64,000 bases of DNA from Enoplosus armatus (GCF_043641665.1 NC_092183.1:17653501-17717500); one strand, 5' to 3'; positions 1 through 20,200 are shown, numbered from the stretch's first letter. The notes: generated from the sequence alone by a model not told the origin. Made by a program: numbers and translations.

Positions 1-3000
1 CATCCTCTCCCTCGTGGCAGACAGCTGCATCAGAAACTAGGAATCTGATAGGCATATTCCATGAATATGTGTGGTACATTGATTAGGAAAATCAATTAAT
101 TTATGTCTAAACAAAATTAATGTTATCATCTTAATCTTATCAGTGAAGTTGCAGTTGCAGATGGTTGAAAGCTAAAGTGCATTTTTAAATCCGGCCTCAA
201 ATTCTGAAATTAGCTTGAAGCCATTTTCTGCATTTGTGCTTATGTAATGTTATGGATTCACTTACAGGGCTTTTTATTCCACATTCAACTGTTCCTGCTA
301 ATTTCACAAGCTGATAGTTGGCAAAGCATGATAATAAAAGAGTTGGATTGTGATGAATGCTAGAATTACTTACAAAGGAAGTTTCTCTCTGTGTGAGAGA
401 TAGAGTTAATTAACTAATTTTGAGCAGTGGGGGCTTAAGTTGGCACCCATACAGCCCCCCCGTGAGCAGAATTTTACATCCCCATAGAAATGGGGAACCA
501 TGGGCGATGCAGCTGGGGGGTTGGGGAACCAGATGGTTTCCCAGCCAACCGGCGAGTCTCTAAAGACTGCAGGCCTATTCACACAGTATTCAAGCCACCT
601 CCTGTACTTATATCCTCCACACATACACACACATATTCGCACACTAACACTGACTCCTATCTAACTCCATTGCCATTTTAACTTGTTGGTAGTAAAGGGT
701 TCAGCAGTGTGCGAGGACCCTTTGGGACTCCCTCCCCAATTACTTTGCTGACTGCGGAGGAGCTCGGGGATTTGCTGAGGCTGTGTTTGCTGTAGCTTGG
801 TCTGCATGCAGGGCTCCGAATAAACCAATACAAATATGAAATACATGCCTGAATAACTAGCCCCCTGATATTTTCGAGCAACTAATTGCTTAGGGGTATG
901 GCTGGGATATAGCACATTTGAGTATGTGAGTGTGTAATAAGTAATGAGGGCAAGGTAGAAACTGATACAGTGTTATTGACTCATCTATTATTTACCGGTA
1001 TGGAATATTTATTATAATGTTAGAGGTGAGGGTCGGGCCATGAAGTGCAAACTCCCATTTCATAGGAGTACAATTTTTATTTTTATTATAGTTCAAATTG
1101 TGAATTTATTACATTTGTTTGCTGTGAATGTTTAACCAGAGATCCCCTTTTTGTATGTTGAACAGGTTTGCAAATGTGCCTCCCCATTACTAATGAATTC
1201 AGGCTCTTTTGTGCTTGACTGTCAGCCGATCAGCAGAATCACAGCAGGATATGAATGCATTATTATCATGTCACTGCAGGGCAGGGCTAAATTATCACCC
1301 AGTGTCTTCTGACGGCTGCCTAACTGCTGTCCAATCACACCGTGACATCTGCTGGACCAATACTCTGTATGTTCAGCTGAGTCCATACAAAGAGATGCAT
1401 ATCATAACGTTCCTGAAGAAAACCTCGCTGCAACTACATGCCATAATTAAAAATGGTAAATTTGATGAAAAAGATAAATATTGAAAGCTAGAATTTAATA
1501 CTTGTGTTTGTCATAATGTGCCCGGAAAATATATATTTTTAAAACTATTCTGCTGTTAAAGCACAATTGCTGTATATTTATTGCATAAAGCACATGAGAA
1601 CATTTCGGCAAGGATCTATGTTTATAACATACAACCATGCAAGTGTAGGTGATGGTTCTTTTGAGAAAGAAATCCCCTCACCCACCCAGCTCTGTTATTG
1701 TCTTTCTTGTCAAACCAGCGACTTTGAATCTCTAGCTATCTCCTCTGTGAGGTCCTCCTTTCATGTCAGTGACGGAGCCAATGCGCATTGACAATGGGTC
1801 TTAATTTGATTTCAGTTTTGATTTGGTCCAATCAGCTTAGTTATGACAGAAGCTGAGCTGGAAAGAGCTGCTGCGTGAGGAAGGAAACACTATAAAGGCT
1901 GAAATTAGATGATTAGATGGGAGAGGAAAACAATCTTCTCATTATTTAAGTCCAAGAGGAATGGAGAATGATAATGAGGGATTGACAAAGAGTGCCGTTG
2001 ACAGCTTTGAATATATATCAACAGCATTCATATTTATTTCAAAATCCAGCATTTGCTCGTGAAGTTGTGTGATAGATAGTAACAAGTGTTGTTTGACAAA
2101 ACGTCTACAAAAATCTAATAATTCTGTACATTTTTAGCCACAGTATTGTCCATTGTGGTGTGGGGTACTTAATCGAAAACTATTCACCCATATACCTTTC
2201 AACATGAAGTGCATTAAAGGACAGCTTTAGTAATCATTAAAAGCAAACATAATACAGATTAGTCCAATGATATGCTTGTTGATGTCTGAACACAGGTAAA
2301 TCTGCTCGCCGTCTTCTTCTGGCAAAAAGAGCCTCAGTGAACGAGTCTGGTTGCTGAGATAGATGTAAAACTGTTTTACATAAACAGAATTTCAGAATAC
2401 AGCAGAGTAAATTGGCAAAAGTGTTGGCAAAGATGACACTGATGCACAAATGACAAACGTGCTGCTTTTTTAAATCACCTGTGTTTGCACCCTAGCCTGT
2501 TTGTTGGTACTTATTTCTAATTCTATCTCAGCATACCGTCTGTTCACTGGGGCTTTTTTGCCCCAGGTGTGCAAGGTGTTCTATGTTTGAAGACATTTTC
2601 ACCAGCATCACAGCTGCAGTATTAATTGTGTTTTTGCTACGTCCCTATTTGACCACTTTTCTGTACTAAGACGCAGAGTAAGGGCTATGAAACACTTATC
2701 AGTCACTTGAATTTGAGTGCCACTGGTTACAGCACCTCACCTTAACGTTCCACTTAGTCTGTCTGCCTGCAAATCTCTCCTGACCTGCTGTGGTAATGTA
2801 ATGTAATGGTGGGTAGCTGAGTAATCTCAAGCAGCCTCATTACAGAGATTGCCACACATTCTTGACCAGTGCAGAGTGTGCATGTATTTCTGCCTGATAG
2901 TCGATGTGAGCCCCTGAGTATTGAGTGGGTCGAGTAGTTAAACTTTTGCTTCACAAACTACTTTGCCCTTGTGGGAAGTGGAATAGCTCCAAAATAGTAC

Positions 3001-4390
3001 AGCCAAATGGCCGGGGCCACTGCTAGGAAGGATATTGTCTCCAAGTGGAACAGTGCCAGCTAATGCTCACGAAGTTAGATGAACAATGTAGGGAGAGAGA
3101 TAGACATTACTGGGAGATCACCCCTTTTTTCCTTTGTTCTTCTCTTAAAATATTTGCTTTTATTGTATTCTATCCAGCCCCCTTTAATCTCTCTCTCTCT
3201 AAACACACAGAGCAAAAAGTGAATCCCAACATTTGCATTTGCCCTTGGTATCTGTCAGAGGTGTTCTCTAGTACACAGTGTATTATGTGCATTTCTGTAT
3301 CAGGAACCAACATACATATTGATGGTGTAGTAAACGTGCCATGCATAGTTCAGGCATTAACAAAGTCCTGGTTTCATGCATACTCCAACAATGCAGTGAC
3401 ACTGTCCAGTGTCCATGAGCTCTGCTCAAGTTTGTAGATGGAGCCATAGAAAATTTAATTAGACAATTAGATTACAACTGCAAGATCTCACCAGACAGTC
3501 AGCTTGAACTACAATGAACCCATTTCAGACTTTTGTGTTCATAAAGAAAATAAATAACTTCATATATATCTGTTCAGTGGAGTGATGGTTATTGTACGAG
3601 TGATATTAAGGCTTTACATGGCACCTGAATTGACACACATGGCACTGCCTTGCAAGATGAATTTACTGATCACTGAAATGTTCTCAGTAACAAATTTGTT
3701 ACTTTGAAGTTTGAATTTTACAAGATTCAGAGAATGACAAAAACGTAAAGATAATATAATGAAATATGTTAACTTCAGTTTTCATATTGACTTCAATTTC
3801 CACTGATTTTAATCTGAGGATGAAAATGCAAGACAGTTTAAAACGATTTTAGTGTGAATGGACAGTGTGGGAGCATACAGTCATGTGGATACATGAGGCA
3901 AAGTAAATTAAGTTTAGGAACCCTGACTCACAATAGATGATATATCACTGCCATTTTCTATACTGGAAGGGACAGATGTTAAGCCACGATCATGCTTGTC
4001 ATGTGTTACTATCAGACATTAATCATGAAACACATAAATCAGCTATTGTCTGACCTGTATCCATAAACAACTAATAAATGGTGTTTAAACTACAAAATTG
4101 TGCATGGTTTGAACAATGAGTGATCCTGTTTGACAGCATGGTAAAAAAATAAAAGATATACTCATCTGAACGTTAAATAACTTAGTATTTACTTCTAGTT
4201 CTAACAGTGTCATCACAAAAAGCCCTTTTTGTGACCTGGACACAAAATACACTAGACTATGCATGTGTTATTAAATAACCCTTGTAAAACACTAATTAGC
4301 AGTGAATGATCTCCAGGTGTTGTAATATCATAAATATCTGTGGTGAAAAAAGTCAGTTCACTTTTGCTGAATGTGTGTGAGTGCTTCCCA
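1..4390. other. Downstream flank of lzts1, no second gene seen
   Basis: No exon of a recognisable protein was found on either strand. The part nearest 4390 must hold the lzts1 3' UTR, but no single poly(A) signal stands out on the minus strand (ATTAAA-type hexamers occur near 3808 and 3454). Two short dyads are visible: CCCCAT/ATGGGG at 479-494 and CTGGGGC-T6-GCCCCAG at 2547-2566. Confidence 0.6.
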
Positions 4391-10085
<5,695 letters not shown>

Positions 10086-10201
10086 GGTCCTGCAGGCATA
10101 GGTGAGGGGAGGGTGGGGCTGAAGTCCAGATGGTCAAGTTACACAGAAGTGAAGAGAAGACACAACTCATGACCCCAGAGAAGCACTGTCAGCGGCTTCA
10201 T
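10086..10201 (-). promoter_or_regulatory. lzts1: lzts1 5' leader part of exon 1, with acceptor and two upstream ATGs
   Basis: A good acceptor (tttcttatcttgcag) ends at 10202, so the first coding exon probably starts at 10201 and at least one non-coding exon lies further upstream, not identified. The leader contains a 20-codon uORF (10201-10139) and a second uATG at 10170 whose 49-codon frame ends at 10021, overlapping the main start. Both are direct readings of the sequence; use in translation is inference. Confidence 0.5.
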
Positions 10202-11928
10202 CTGCAAGATAAGAAAGGGGTTATACAGATTAAACACAGAGACTAAAGCTGCTGAGGAGAGACAGGAGACTTTTTGATGAAAGGACAAAGCCATGACATA
10301 GTTTCCTCTGATCCTTCAGTTTTTTTTAGTGTTTTAGTTTTTATTGTTTCCTGTTCAGTCCAGGCATGCAGTGTTGAAGCAGGTGTGTTCACATTTGAAA
10401 AACAAACAATGTGAAAAAAGAAGTCTATCTTGGCACTCCGCCTGGCTTTGTGTGTCTAGATTTATGGCTCAGCCGTTGAATTTGACAAACAACCCTTTGG
10501 GTGCCCTTCCTCTAAACAAACTGGCAATTAGGCTACTTACTGCCTACTCTAAACACTTCGCTGGTGCTGCCATCTGAGTGACACTATACAACCATTTCAT
10601 ATTTACTCTTGTACTTGAACATAGTATAGACACACCACACAGAAATATTGAGTTTTAATGTGATGTCATGGGTTGATCTGTGTTTTTAACATTCTCACTT
10701 ATAATTCAAGGACATTTATTCACAGAGGTACTGCTGATGCTCTCTATTCATTGTCCCCACCTCCCTTTTAAAGACAACCAGACCCCAGATGTTGCTATGT
10801 CATGATCTCTAACCCACAGGGGAAAAGTCCCCTCAGTGGTGACTTAGTAGCAAAGGGCTCCATACTGGCTGATCAGGCCTGTGGGTTCCCCTAACCACCT
10901 GGTCCTCAGCCTTTAAGCATTTTCTAATGGCCACATCAACAAAGTGTGGGACTAATAGCCTGCCGTAAGTCACGTATTAGTGTACATTGCATTTGGCTTG
11001 AAGCTAATCCATAATTATTAGTTAAACGGTGGTGTTCATAAGGATACACATAGCTGTCACTGTCATTTTCCCGAGGTGTTTGATGTGCATGCTTAAAGAA
11101 CAAAATGCCTTTTCATCACCCAGAGAACAATGATAAGCGAGATGAGACATGCACAAAATAGATGTTTCACGATGAGGAGAATAACAGGAGCATCAGATAC
11201 AGACAGCAAGTGAGACAGAGTAGTGTGCATACACAAGGAGGAAGGAAAGTTCGAGTGGTTGCTATGGCAGAATAAAAAGCTAATAGTTATAGGCTATTTC
11301 ATGTAAATACAGGAAAGGAAAGATAATCCTAAATTGCAAGAAGCCTTCTACTCATGAAAGAATCACATAGCCAGTTGGAAGTCTTCCAGCACAGCTTCAA
11401 TTTCATTCGGGATGAAATTCAAAATATAATTTACAACGTAAACAGCCACTGAAAATGTTGAGTAATGGTATATGATGTTAAATTGTACCTGCTATAGTAC
11501 AAAGCAAAGCAGTCCCCTGTGCCACTGATGTAAATAGTCTCTGACATGACTGCCTCTATTCTACTCTGCCTGGATGTCTGCCGCTAAATCTCAACACCAG
11601 CCTTCACTATCACTCTCAGATATTAGCATCCACCGCTGACACAAGACTGAAGTAATGAAACAATAGATTTTACTTACTGCCAGGTCAAACTAAGCATCCA
11701 TCTCTAGCAAGGCCCCTGCAGATTCATCTATCCAGTCCTGGAGAAGCTGAACAGGCAGACGTGTGTGCGTCTGTGTGTGTATGCACTTGAATGAACCAGC
11801 AGCAAATCCAAACCTCATCCTATCACCAGGGCCTGGAGGGTTCACTAACTGTTCTGCGGAGGGGGTGGGTCTTCTGCTTTTCTAGTCGGCCTGTACCCAG
11901 CTTTGCATTATAACTGACATGTAAATTC

Positions 11929-11931
<3 letters not shown>

Positions 11932-11968
<37 letters not shown>
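11932..11968 (+). repeat. (TG)18 microsatellite
   Basis: Pure TG run upstream of lzts1. Confidence 0.97.
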
Positions 11969-11971
<3 letters not shown>

Positions 11972-13343
11972 GGGACTTCCTGCTCCCCCCAGGGGAGCCA
12001 GTGTACAACATGTGCTCCCATAGAACTGGCGTGTGCCGCTCAAGTGATTAACTCCCAGCCTACACAAAAGATCTTTTACACCCCCCCGTGTGCCCCCCTC
12101 CTCTCCCCACTATCACCCACAGACACCCTCCGTTTGTGCATCGATTCACTGTGTAATAACCATTCATCCCTCACCCCTCCCTCACTCCCTCCATCCATCC
12201 GTCCCACTCGGTGCCCTGCACCCACCCTGAACAAACAACACTTCATCTGAAGGAGAAAAAAAGGCGCTTGCCCTCTCTCTTTTCGCTCTTTGTCTGTTGA
12301 AGTGTGCCGCTCTTTGTGTGGACTCTTGTGTGCCGGTTGATGTATTCTCCCCAAACAGCCCAGGACCATATTTGAGTGTTAAATAAATGACTAGTCCTCA
12401 CAATGAGAGGGCTGGAGAGCCTCGGTTTTATAGTGATTTACCACCATTCTGCCTTTATGCTGTTTGTTCAGACATACACACAACTCACTCTCTCACACAC
12501 ACCTTTACACATCCACACAAATAACACACACTTTCACACAGTCTCATTGCTGGAGTGCGAGTCTCTCTAAGGCAGTAGAGCGTTCAGCATCCCACAGAGC
12601 ACACACTGTTGACGAAACACCTTGTGGATGAAATACAATCACACGTCACGACAGGAAAATATACAAGGTACTGTGTTCCAAATGAACAAACAACAACAAC
12701 CGAAAAGATATGGCCCCTAAGCATTGCTGCTGACAAAACAAGTGTAAATCTTATACCCCATTTTTGTCAGAAGTAAAGGTATACTTTCCCTTAATGTGAA
12801 GAAAGCAGACAGCTTTATCACATATCTACAGATGGAACACTGGTGATTCAATGATATCATCATGCAAAAATCAATAAAGAAATCAGTTTGTTAAAATTGA
12901 ACCAATAATGAACTGCGGGAAACAGCATGACCCTACTTTCAACATGTGCAGACAGAATTGCACTAAAGTTTACATCATATTGCATCATACTGTGTGAAAC
13001 TTTTTACCAGTGTTTTGACCCACTAATGAAGTAATATACAGTATCTCTGTAGATCTACAATAATCTTTGTCAGCAGCAGTGCTCACTCATGCTTTCAGCA
13101 GACAACCATTGTTCCTCGATTAGCCCCCAAAGCCTGTTTGTCTGGACAATGATCCTGCCATTTCACTTTCATGTTCCCTTGCACTTTCTAGAGAGAATCA
13201 TTTCGATTTGATGCAAATATTGTGGCGATTTGAAAATCTTTTCATTGCTCCATCATTGCACATTTCAATAAGCAGTACAAATGGTCTGACCTCGCGGCTT
13301 TTGAGTGGACAGTGTGATTTAAGACCTTTGGTGAGATGGGATT

Positions 13344-13355
13344 GGGGGGGGGGGG
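13344..13355 (+). repeat. G12 homopolymer
   Basis: A run of 12 G on the plus strand, followed by TG-rich sequence. With 13602-13618 it forms a G-run/C-run pair 250 bp apart. Confidence 0.95.
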
Positions 13356-13444
13356 TGAGTGTGTGTGTAGATGCATGCATACATCTAATCTTATATCTGA
13401 TTGGCTGCATGTTTTTCTGTGTCTGCACAAAAGAGTGTGTGCTC

Positions 13445-13445
<1 letters not shown>

Positions 13446-13487
<42 letters not shown>
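13446..13487 (+). repeat. (TG)21 microsatellite
   Basis: A pure TG dinucleotide run of about 42 bp, followed by gggtaagcaggggg. Confidence 0.97.
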
Positions 13488-13495
<8 letters not shown>

Positions 13496-13601
13496 GGGGG
13501 TGCTGTGTGTGTGTATGGGCGGGTGTCGCCCTAGCTTTCGAGCCCCAGCTGACCTGCCTGACACAAAGCCCTGTCCTGCACAAGACCAGCTGACAATGCA
13601 A

Positions 13602-13632
<31 letters not shown>

Positions 13633-13635
13633 ACA
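13602..13635 (+). repeat. C17 followed by (CA)9
   Basis: Compound low-complexity tract: 17 C then CA repeats. It is complementary to the upstream TG and G tracts. Confidence 0.95.
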
Positions 13636-15274
13636 AGCAGACACACTCACACATAGACACACACTCTGAGAGCATAGCCAATCCATTACCACAGCCAGTG
13701 GAAGGCAGCAGTGTGCTATAAAGGTCCGGGATTTATACCTGTCTCACAATGACCATGAAACTCTCCTCTGTTCTCACTGTACCTCTACACTACCACGGTG
13801 CCAGATGGCATCCCTTTAATTCTCACTGTTTATATGGTAATTTCTAACAGATGCATGTGTAATCTATCTAGTTCAGTGTCTCTGTTTTTTTAGGTCAGTC
13901 TGAGACAGCTTATTGTTCTTTGTTTATGTGTGGCGTCTTAAGCGCATACAGAATTTTATACACAGTATCTCTTTATTCGAAAGCCCAACCTGCTGCCCAA
14001 CACTTTCCATCTGTAACAATAACAGGATCATTCCAGTACTTTTGCTTGTTTTACCCCAATATCTACAAACATTTTGTCATTTAAGGTTGAATTACTGCCA
14101 TCTGAACATAATGTTGGAGGTCTTGTGAGGGAAGTGGTCAAAAGTGAAGCAGCAGAGGGCGAAATATGACTGTAGTCCTGGCTTGTAGTCCTTCAGCACT
14201 TTCCGTAATACAACACAATAGCATCTTTTCTTTAAATCCTCCATGGCCCATAAATGTCTTTTAAACTCCACACCTCCAGGATTTCTTTTAAAAATTCAAA
14301 GCCCAAGTTAACCCTGATGACATTGACATAGTATGCTCCCTCCGGAGCCACAGAATGCGCCGTGGAGTATTCCCCACGATGACTTCCCCTCTAACATTAT
14401 TGATTTTAATTTCCCATTCATTTTCCAAAAATGTCTTTGCTATTGTTATTCCTATTTCTGCATCTTGTAGACTTCAAACTTACTTGAGGCAGGTAATCCG
14501 AATATTTAGTCTTTTTTTGGTCAGAATTAGGATATCATTGTGAGATGATGGAGATGAAAGCACAGTTGGTTTTGCAAAGGCTTCCAGTGTGGTATGTTAA
14601 AATGCTGGCAGGGATGTCTAACATCAAAGACTTACGCTAGGAGCAAAAAGCTACCAAATTGAAGTTATCATTTCCACAACATCTGTGTTGGCTCACCAAC
14701 ATGTGGGCCGACATATGAGACTGTGATTTCACAGGCAGTACTTGTTAGTAAATTCATTGCGGGTTTTAGTCTAAAAGGTCAAATAAAACTTTGAAAGGCA
14801 GTAGTGTGTCCTTACATGATATAAATGCTGTTTCAGAACATTCTCCAAAGTGCCAGAAATAAAACCAAAGAGAACAGTAACTTAAATTAAGATGGCCAAA
14901 AATTCTGTATTGCACCTTAAATCCTGGAGGAGACATCAGTCAAAATCAATCCTTATTATGCGATTCGATTGTCTAAATACACGCTGAGCATATTGCTCCC
15001 AGTGTGATGTAACATGTTAGATAACTGGAATCGATCTGCGGCTCACACAAAGTAACTGATGATTCACATGTAATGAAGCATGTCCCATTATCCCTGGCAT
15101 GACACAGTGGAAATTAAACTCAACAAATTAAAGCAAGGACAAGAAGAACAGCTCACATGTGACAGCAGAGAGTATATTTCCAGAGAATGATAGGCTGATA
15201 GGTTGAATTATTGAGAGGTAATACTCCGTCTCTTTCTCTGTCATCCTCTGTGGCCTGTCAATGCTCCAGTCGCG

Positions 15275-15275
15275 C

Positions 15276-15307
<32 letters not shown>

Positions 15308-15317
15308 GCACACACAC
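15275..15317 (+). repeat. (CA)n, interrupted
   Basis: CA run of about 26 bp, then aacacacgcacacacac. Confidence 0.93.
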
Positions 15318-15473
15318 TTCCCCATCTTGTGTCTTACTCACTGTGGCTGAGTTGTAGGGATGAGTAATGTGGCCTCCAGCAGAACATCAACTGGGAATGA
15401 AGTGTGGGATACAGACAGCCATCTATCTTTCACTTTCACTGCTAACACATCTATCTACTGACCAAGCACGCAT

Positions 15474-15514
15474 ACACACACACACACACTCACGCACACA
15501 CACACACACACAGA

Positions 15515-15541
<27 letters not shown>
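15474..15541 (+). repeat. (CA)n compound microsatellite
   Basis: CA repeats over about 68 bp with tcacg and g interruptions. Confidence 0.95.
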
Positions 15542-15546
<5 letters not shown>

Positions 15547-15879
15547 ATGGCATCCAATAGTAGCTAATTGGGTAATCCTTTTAGTGCATTGTAAAGGAGA
15601 TTGAGCATGAATAGGGATTCAATGCTGAAGAGCAGAATACCAGACACTCATTACCGCCCCAGAGTAAGGAGATGGAATACCAGGCACGGAGAGAGAGGCA
15701 ATAGCAGAAAGAGAAAGAGACAGGCGTGGAGAGATAGAGTGTGTGTGCGAGAGTTTTATATTCTGTGGAGCTAACATTGCATTATGCATTGATGAAGGTT
15801 GTATTGTCCAGCAAACAGTCAGTGTCTCCTCTGTTCAAAGTTTGAGGGGATTGGAAGCAGAGAACGACTTAAGAACTGC

Positions 15880-16660
15880 ATGAATTCACTTGAATCATTT
15901 GAGTAAAACATGTATTACTCATCAATTAGATCTCAGTGTCTTCTATTGGGAGCCACGTGGCCGCATCTTTGACTGGAGGCCAGCTTTTAGTGAAGGACCT
16001 CCCGTTGAAATTAAATTGCATTCAGATGCTATTATGTGCATCCAAATGAGACATTAGGTCATCTAAACAATCAGCCTCCTTGGGTTTTAATAGATAAGGA
16101 GGTTGTCTGCACTGCTCACTGGGTTTGTATGGCTGGCCAACTACTGCTCCTGTAATACAGGCATTTGCATAACCTTGGCAGCTGGAGTATGGAGGAAAAT
16201 GTATTTTTAATGGAGTCTAAATGGGAGCCTTTATAGCTGTGACGAGGATGGGAATTGATGTTCATGAATTTAAGGAGTCCTAAAATTAAATATCTGAAAT
16301 GTCCTTTTATATTTCTTTATTGAGCTGCATCCATCCATACAATCCATACATGATTGATTATTGCCTTGCAATACATCTCTGCCCTTTTCTGTAATGCTTC
16401 AAACTTATGCAGCGGCCTGGAATCTGTCCAAAAATGATTTTAAAGAGTTGTATGTGTCTTCAGTTAGATACGGCAGATCACCGGCCAGCTCCATAGTCAT
16501 AAAATATTTACGTCTAAGGCTTTTATCCCACTCTATAAACAGCAACTGGAAATGTATTGAAACAAGTGGAAGTATTTTTAGACATTTTGAATTATTGCCC
16601 ATCCATTACCCACGAATATTTACCTTTTCCATTAGCCATCGCTTGTTTTGAACAGGCTGT
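15880..16660. promoter_or_regulatory. Candidate conserved non-coding block with POU/homeobox-type cores
   Basis: Low-repeat, AT-balanced sequence with an octamer ATTTGCAT at 16163-16170, several TAAT cores and long stretches free of simple repeats. This is the texture of vertebrate developmental enhancers. No alignment is available, so this is a guess from composition and motifs. Confidence 0.2.
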
Positions 16661-17209
16661 GTCATTTCTGCATGATATGAATATGAAGTTTAAACTAGAT
16701 GGATTCTCATAAAAGCTTTGCTGTGGTGTCAGATTATTATTTGTACAATAATTGAGCTTTCAGCGAGGAAAGGCACGCTTGTTGTCAAAATGTAGAAGTT
16801 ATATTGGTAGCACACATACTGGCTATTACCGGTTTTCACATCCATTTTTTGTTCAGGTTTTGTAGTGATGTACAATGTCGGATCAAAAAATTGTGTTCCA
16901 AACACAAATTAGAGATAAACGTTTTGAACTTAGTAGTACCAGTGAATGATACACAGTGAGTTTATGTGATTTACATAAACTCACCTAACATGGTAACATG
17001 GAATTTCTCCATTCTGCACCATTTCTTTAGTCTGTCTTATATATTTTAGTTTGATACGGCATCACAGTGGAATGACATGCATAGGTAGGTGGAAAAGAAT
17101 GAGGCCTTTCCTGGCATTGGGGCCCATTGACCCTGCAAGCTGAAGACTCTGTGATAAAGTTGTCATTCTGGAGCATAACCATCCTCCCATCCTCCTAATC
17201 TGCTGTGGC

Positions 17210-17210
<1 letters not shown>

Positions 17211-17236
<26 letters not shown>
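17211..17236 (+). repeat. (GT)13 microsatellite
   Basis: Pure GT run of 26 bp. Confidence 0.95.
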
Positions 17237-17243
<7 letters not shown>

Positions 17244-20200
17244 GATGGTGTAATGTGGGAGTAAGAGAAGACACAATGAGCTCACTTTCAGGGGTCTATA
17301 TCATTCTGAAAGCAGCTGGTGGTAATATGTGCTGCAGGCGATACCTGTGCTCAGCTCCAAAATAAAAGCCCCCTGACACTGTCATGCTCAATTGTTCGGT
17401 GTAGGGAAACTCTGCATGGTTCAGTTTGAGGTGTCATAACGAACAAAAGGCATGGCTGATACTCACCTGCTGCGCACAGTTGCTCAGCTGATTCACATAC
17501 CGTCATAATATAATTCTATTTTAAGGACGTTTATATGAATCATTACTGAAAGGTTGAAAACTCTGCCACATCATGAGCTGAAACTCTCAAAGATGTTGGG
17601 ATGCTGCACTTCTCTACAGCCTTCACTCTTGAAAGGACACTGCATTTGGGTATCTGGGACAGTTATTTTAAGAAGCGTCTTCTTTAGCAGGTCATGACAG
17701 CTCCAATGGTTTGTCACACGCTACAAATATGGAACTGAGCTGCATTAAATTCCACGAAAAAATGCAAAATACAAAAGATATTAAATTACCTGCGAAGTCA
17801 AGATATTTACATCAACAAAAGGAATTTTGCACTTCACATAAGAAAAATAAATAGATCAGCTATTTTCTGCTTTGAAGAGACCTATCTTCCATCCTCCACA
17901 CCCTCTTCTTGTGGTTCTCCCCTGTGTTTTTCTCTGTACAGTAACTTACAGTACAGAACAAAACTGAACATGCCTGAACAGGTGCCCTATACTTACCCAT
18001 TCACTTTGTCACCAGCACAATATCAGATCCCCACAGGTCTCAACACATACATTACTATACACAGGTGTGACGTGCCGAAGCTGAGAGGTTGTGCAAAGGG
18101 TAAATTATTCCCCTCACAGATCTCTTCCTTGTGTTGCTATTATGCAGGAAAATCATAAGAATATTTAATTACTTTAGAGAATCATAGGATGGGACACATA
18201 TAGATGAACATACTTTATTCATGCTTAAAACACCTATAACAACCGGCTCTGTGTCCAATGCCATTTATTTTCCCAAATTGCTGTGTATAGTGTAACATTT
18301 AAATAAAGCCCCATGCTGCTCCCTATTATTTCACCAGTTTAAAAACAGTGGTTTGTCCAGTAATGGCTGTGATGAAAGTAAAGAACATGATTGGCAGTAA
18401 ATAAAAAGTTGAAAGCAGACCTTTCATTCAGAGCTGGCATGTCCTCAAACATGGAGATGCTTTTACTTTGAAAGTCAGCTTGCATATTAAAAGTAGCAAA
18501 AGAGTTGGACTACTTCCATGCTGAGAAACTTTGGTTCAGTCAGAATGTTTAACTATGTAAACAACAGATATAATTCAGTTGGGTACTAAAATGAACCGAG
18601 TTTACATTTTGTCCTTACTTTGTATAAACAAAAACTTATGTAAGCCACATCAAGAGGACTCCATTTAACAAATCACACACACTCAAATCTGTGGGATCTG
18701 CTCGTGCCACCCAGGCTCATTCCTGTTTGAAGTTGCAAAGGCTGTGAGCCCTGACTGGGTCTTTGCCATCATTTGTACCCTGTCACAACCCTTTCGCACA
18801 GCCATAACCTCCCTTCAAGTCTGGCTGGAGGTAACTTACCTCAATTATAGTCTTCCTGCCCCCACAGTCACAGTCACTGCCACTGCTGCTCTGTCTCCCA
18901 AAGCTGTGTGGATCACTGTGGATAAACCACTTCCAACCGGATACTAGCTAGCACTGCTGGTGTGGAGAGAAAGAGATGTCTGCTTTTGTTGCTGTTCTCT
19001 CTAGGTCCCCCTCTCACTCCTCTTCAACACCTGGTACGGTGCAATCACTCCGTCCCATCTCCCATACACTGAACACTGTCACATTCCTCCATAAACACGC
19101 TCTTTCTCTTTCTCCCCTCCCTCTCTTTACAGTGTATCCTTGTTGCCTCCCTTCTGAACTCCCTCCCACTCTGTCCTTCACTCTGAACATCCAACACTCC
19201 CTCCCAACCTACCTCCCTCCCTCCCTGCCTCATCCAGCATGCTACATACATTTCTCTTTAGTTGTGCACTATTTCTTTAGTATTTTCACCCCTTCATCCC
19301 TTGTTCCCTGCGTCCATCTCTCTCAACCTGTCTCTTGCCACTTTTCGCTTTTCCTGGCATTATGCTCTTCATCTTAAGTCCCTTCACTGCCTCTGTATGC
19401 CTACATACAGCATGTCAACCTTGCCCACACCTCTAAGCCACACACAATATCTGTAAGTGGTCTAAAGTGGTCTAAACATGTGTGTTTGATTGTGTGAAGC
19501 TTCAAAACTTCCTTTTATTGTGTGTTCGTTTGTGTGACTATATTCATGTGAACCTGTGCAGCCTATATGTGTGCATGTGTGCGCACCTGCAAGTAAGTCA
19601 GTAAGTGGCTGCTGGGCTGATGACTCATCCATGTTGTTACCCACCATGCTCTGCAGCTGTAGATTTAACCTGCTTCACTGCTCTAACTGACTCCATTGGC
19701 TCTCACACACACAGGAAGCCAGGGGCCGATCTGTTGTGTGTTGGTTTATTTATGTAACAGATGAGTTGAATAAATGATCAGGATGGTAGTGTGCAGGTTA
19801 TAACCCCCATGCAGTCTTGGCAGAGTACCATTTTGACATGCGAGTACACCTCCCCAATCTCTCTGTTTCGCCTTTCTGTGTCCATCATTTTCCTGCGCGC
19901 CTGCCTGCATGTCTCTCTTGTTCTTGTTATCTTCCTCTTTCGTTCCTCTTTTGCAGTCCACCCTCCTTTCACATGCTTAATCTTTTGCCCCCAAACACTT
20001 GACAACTGCTGCATCACAATTAGAAGTATCAAAACTTCCAGTCTCTCTCACAATGAATTTAATAAAATGAAGTTTGAAGTTGCTGGCTGTACAAAAAGTA
20101 CAATATTCCTCTTTTCTGTCTGAGCATGTTTAGTTGAGATATGATGAGTGTTGCAGACTTCCTTCAGTGTTCCTGGTGTGCCAATTTGTCTTGAAATGAT

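Noticed and set aside
13242..13721. Several overlapping frames of 85-134 codons on both strands
   Set aside because: They are translations of TG/CA/C repeats (Cys-Val or His-Thr strings).
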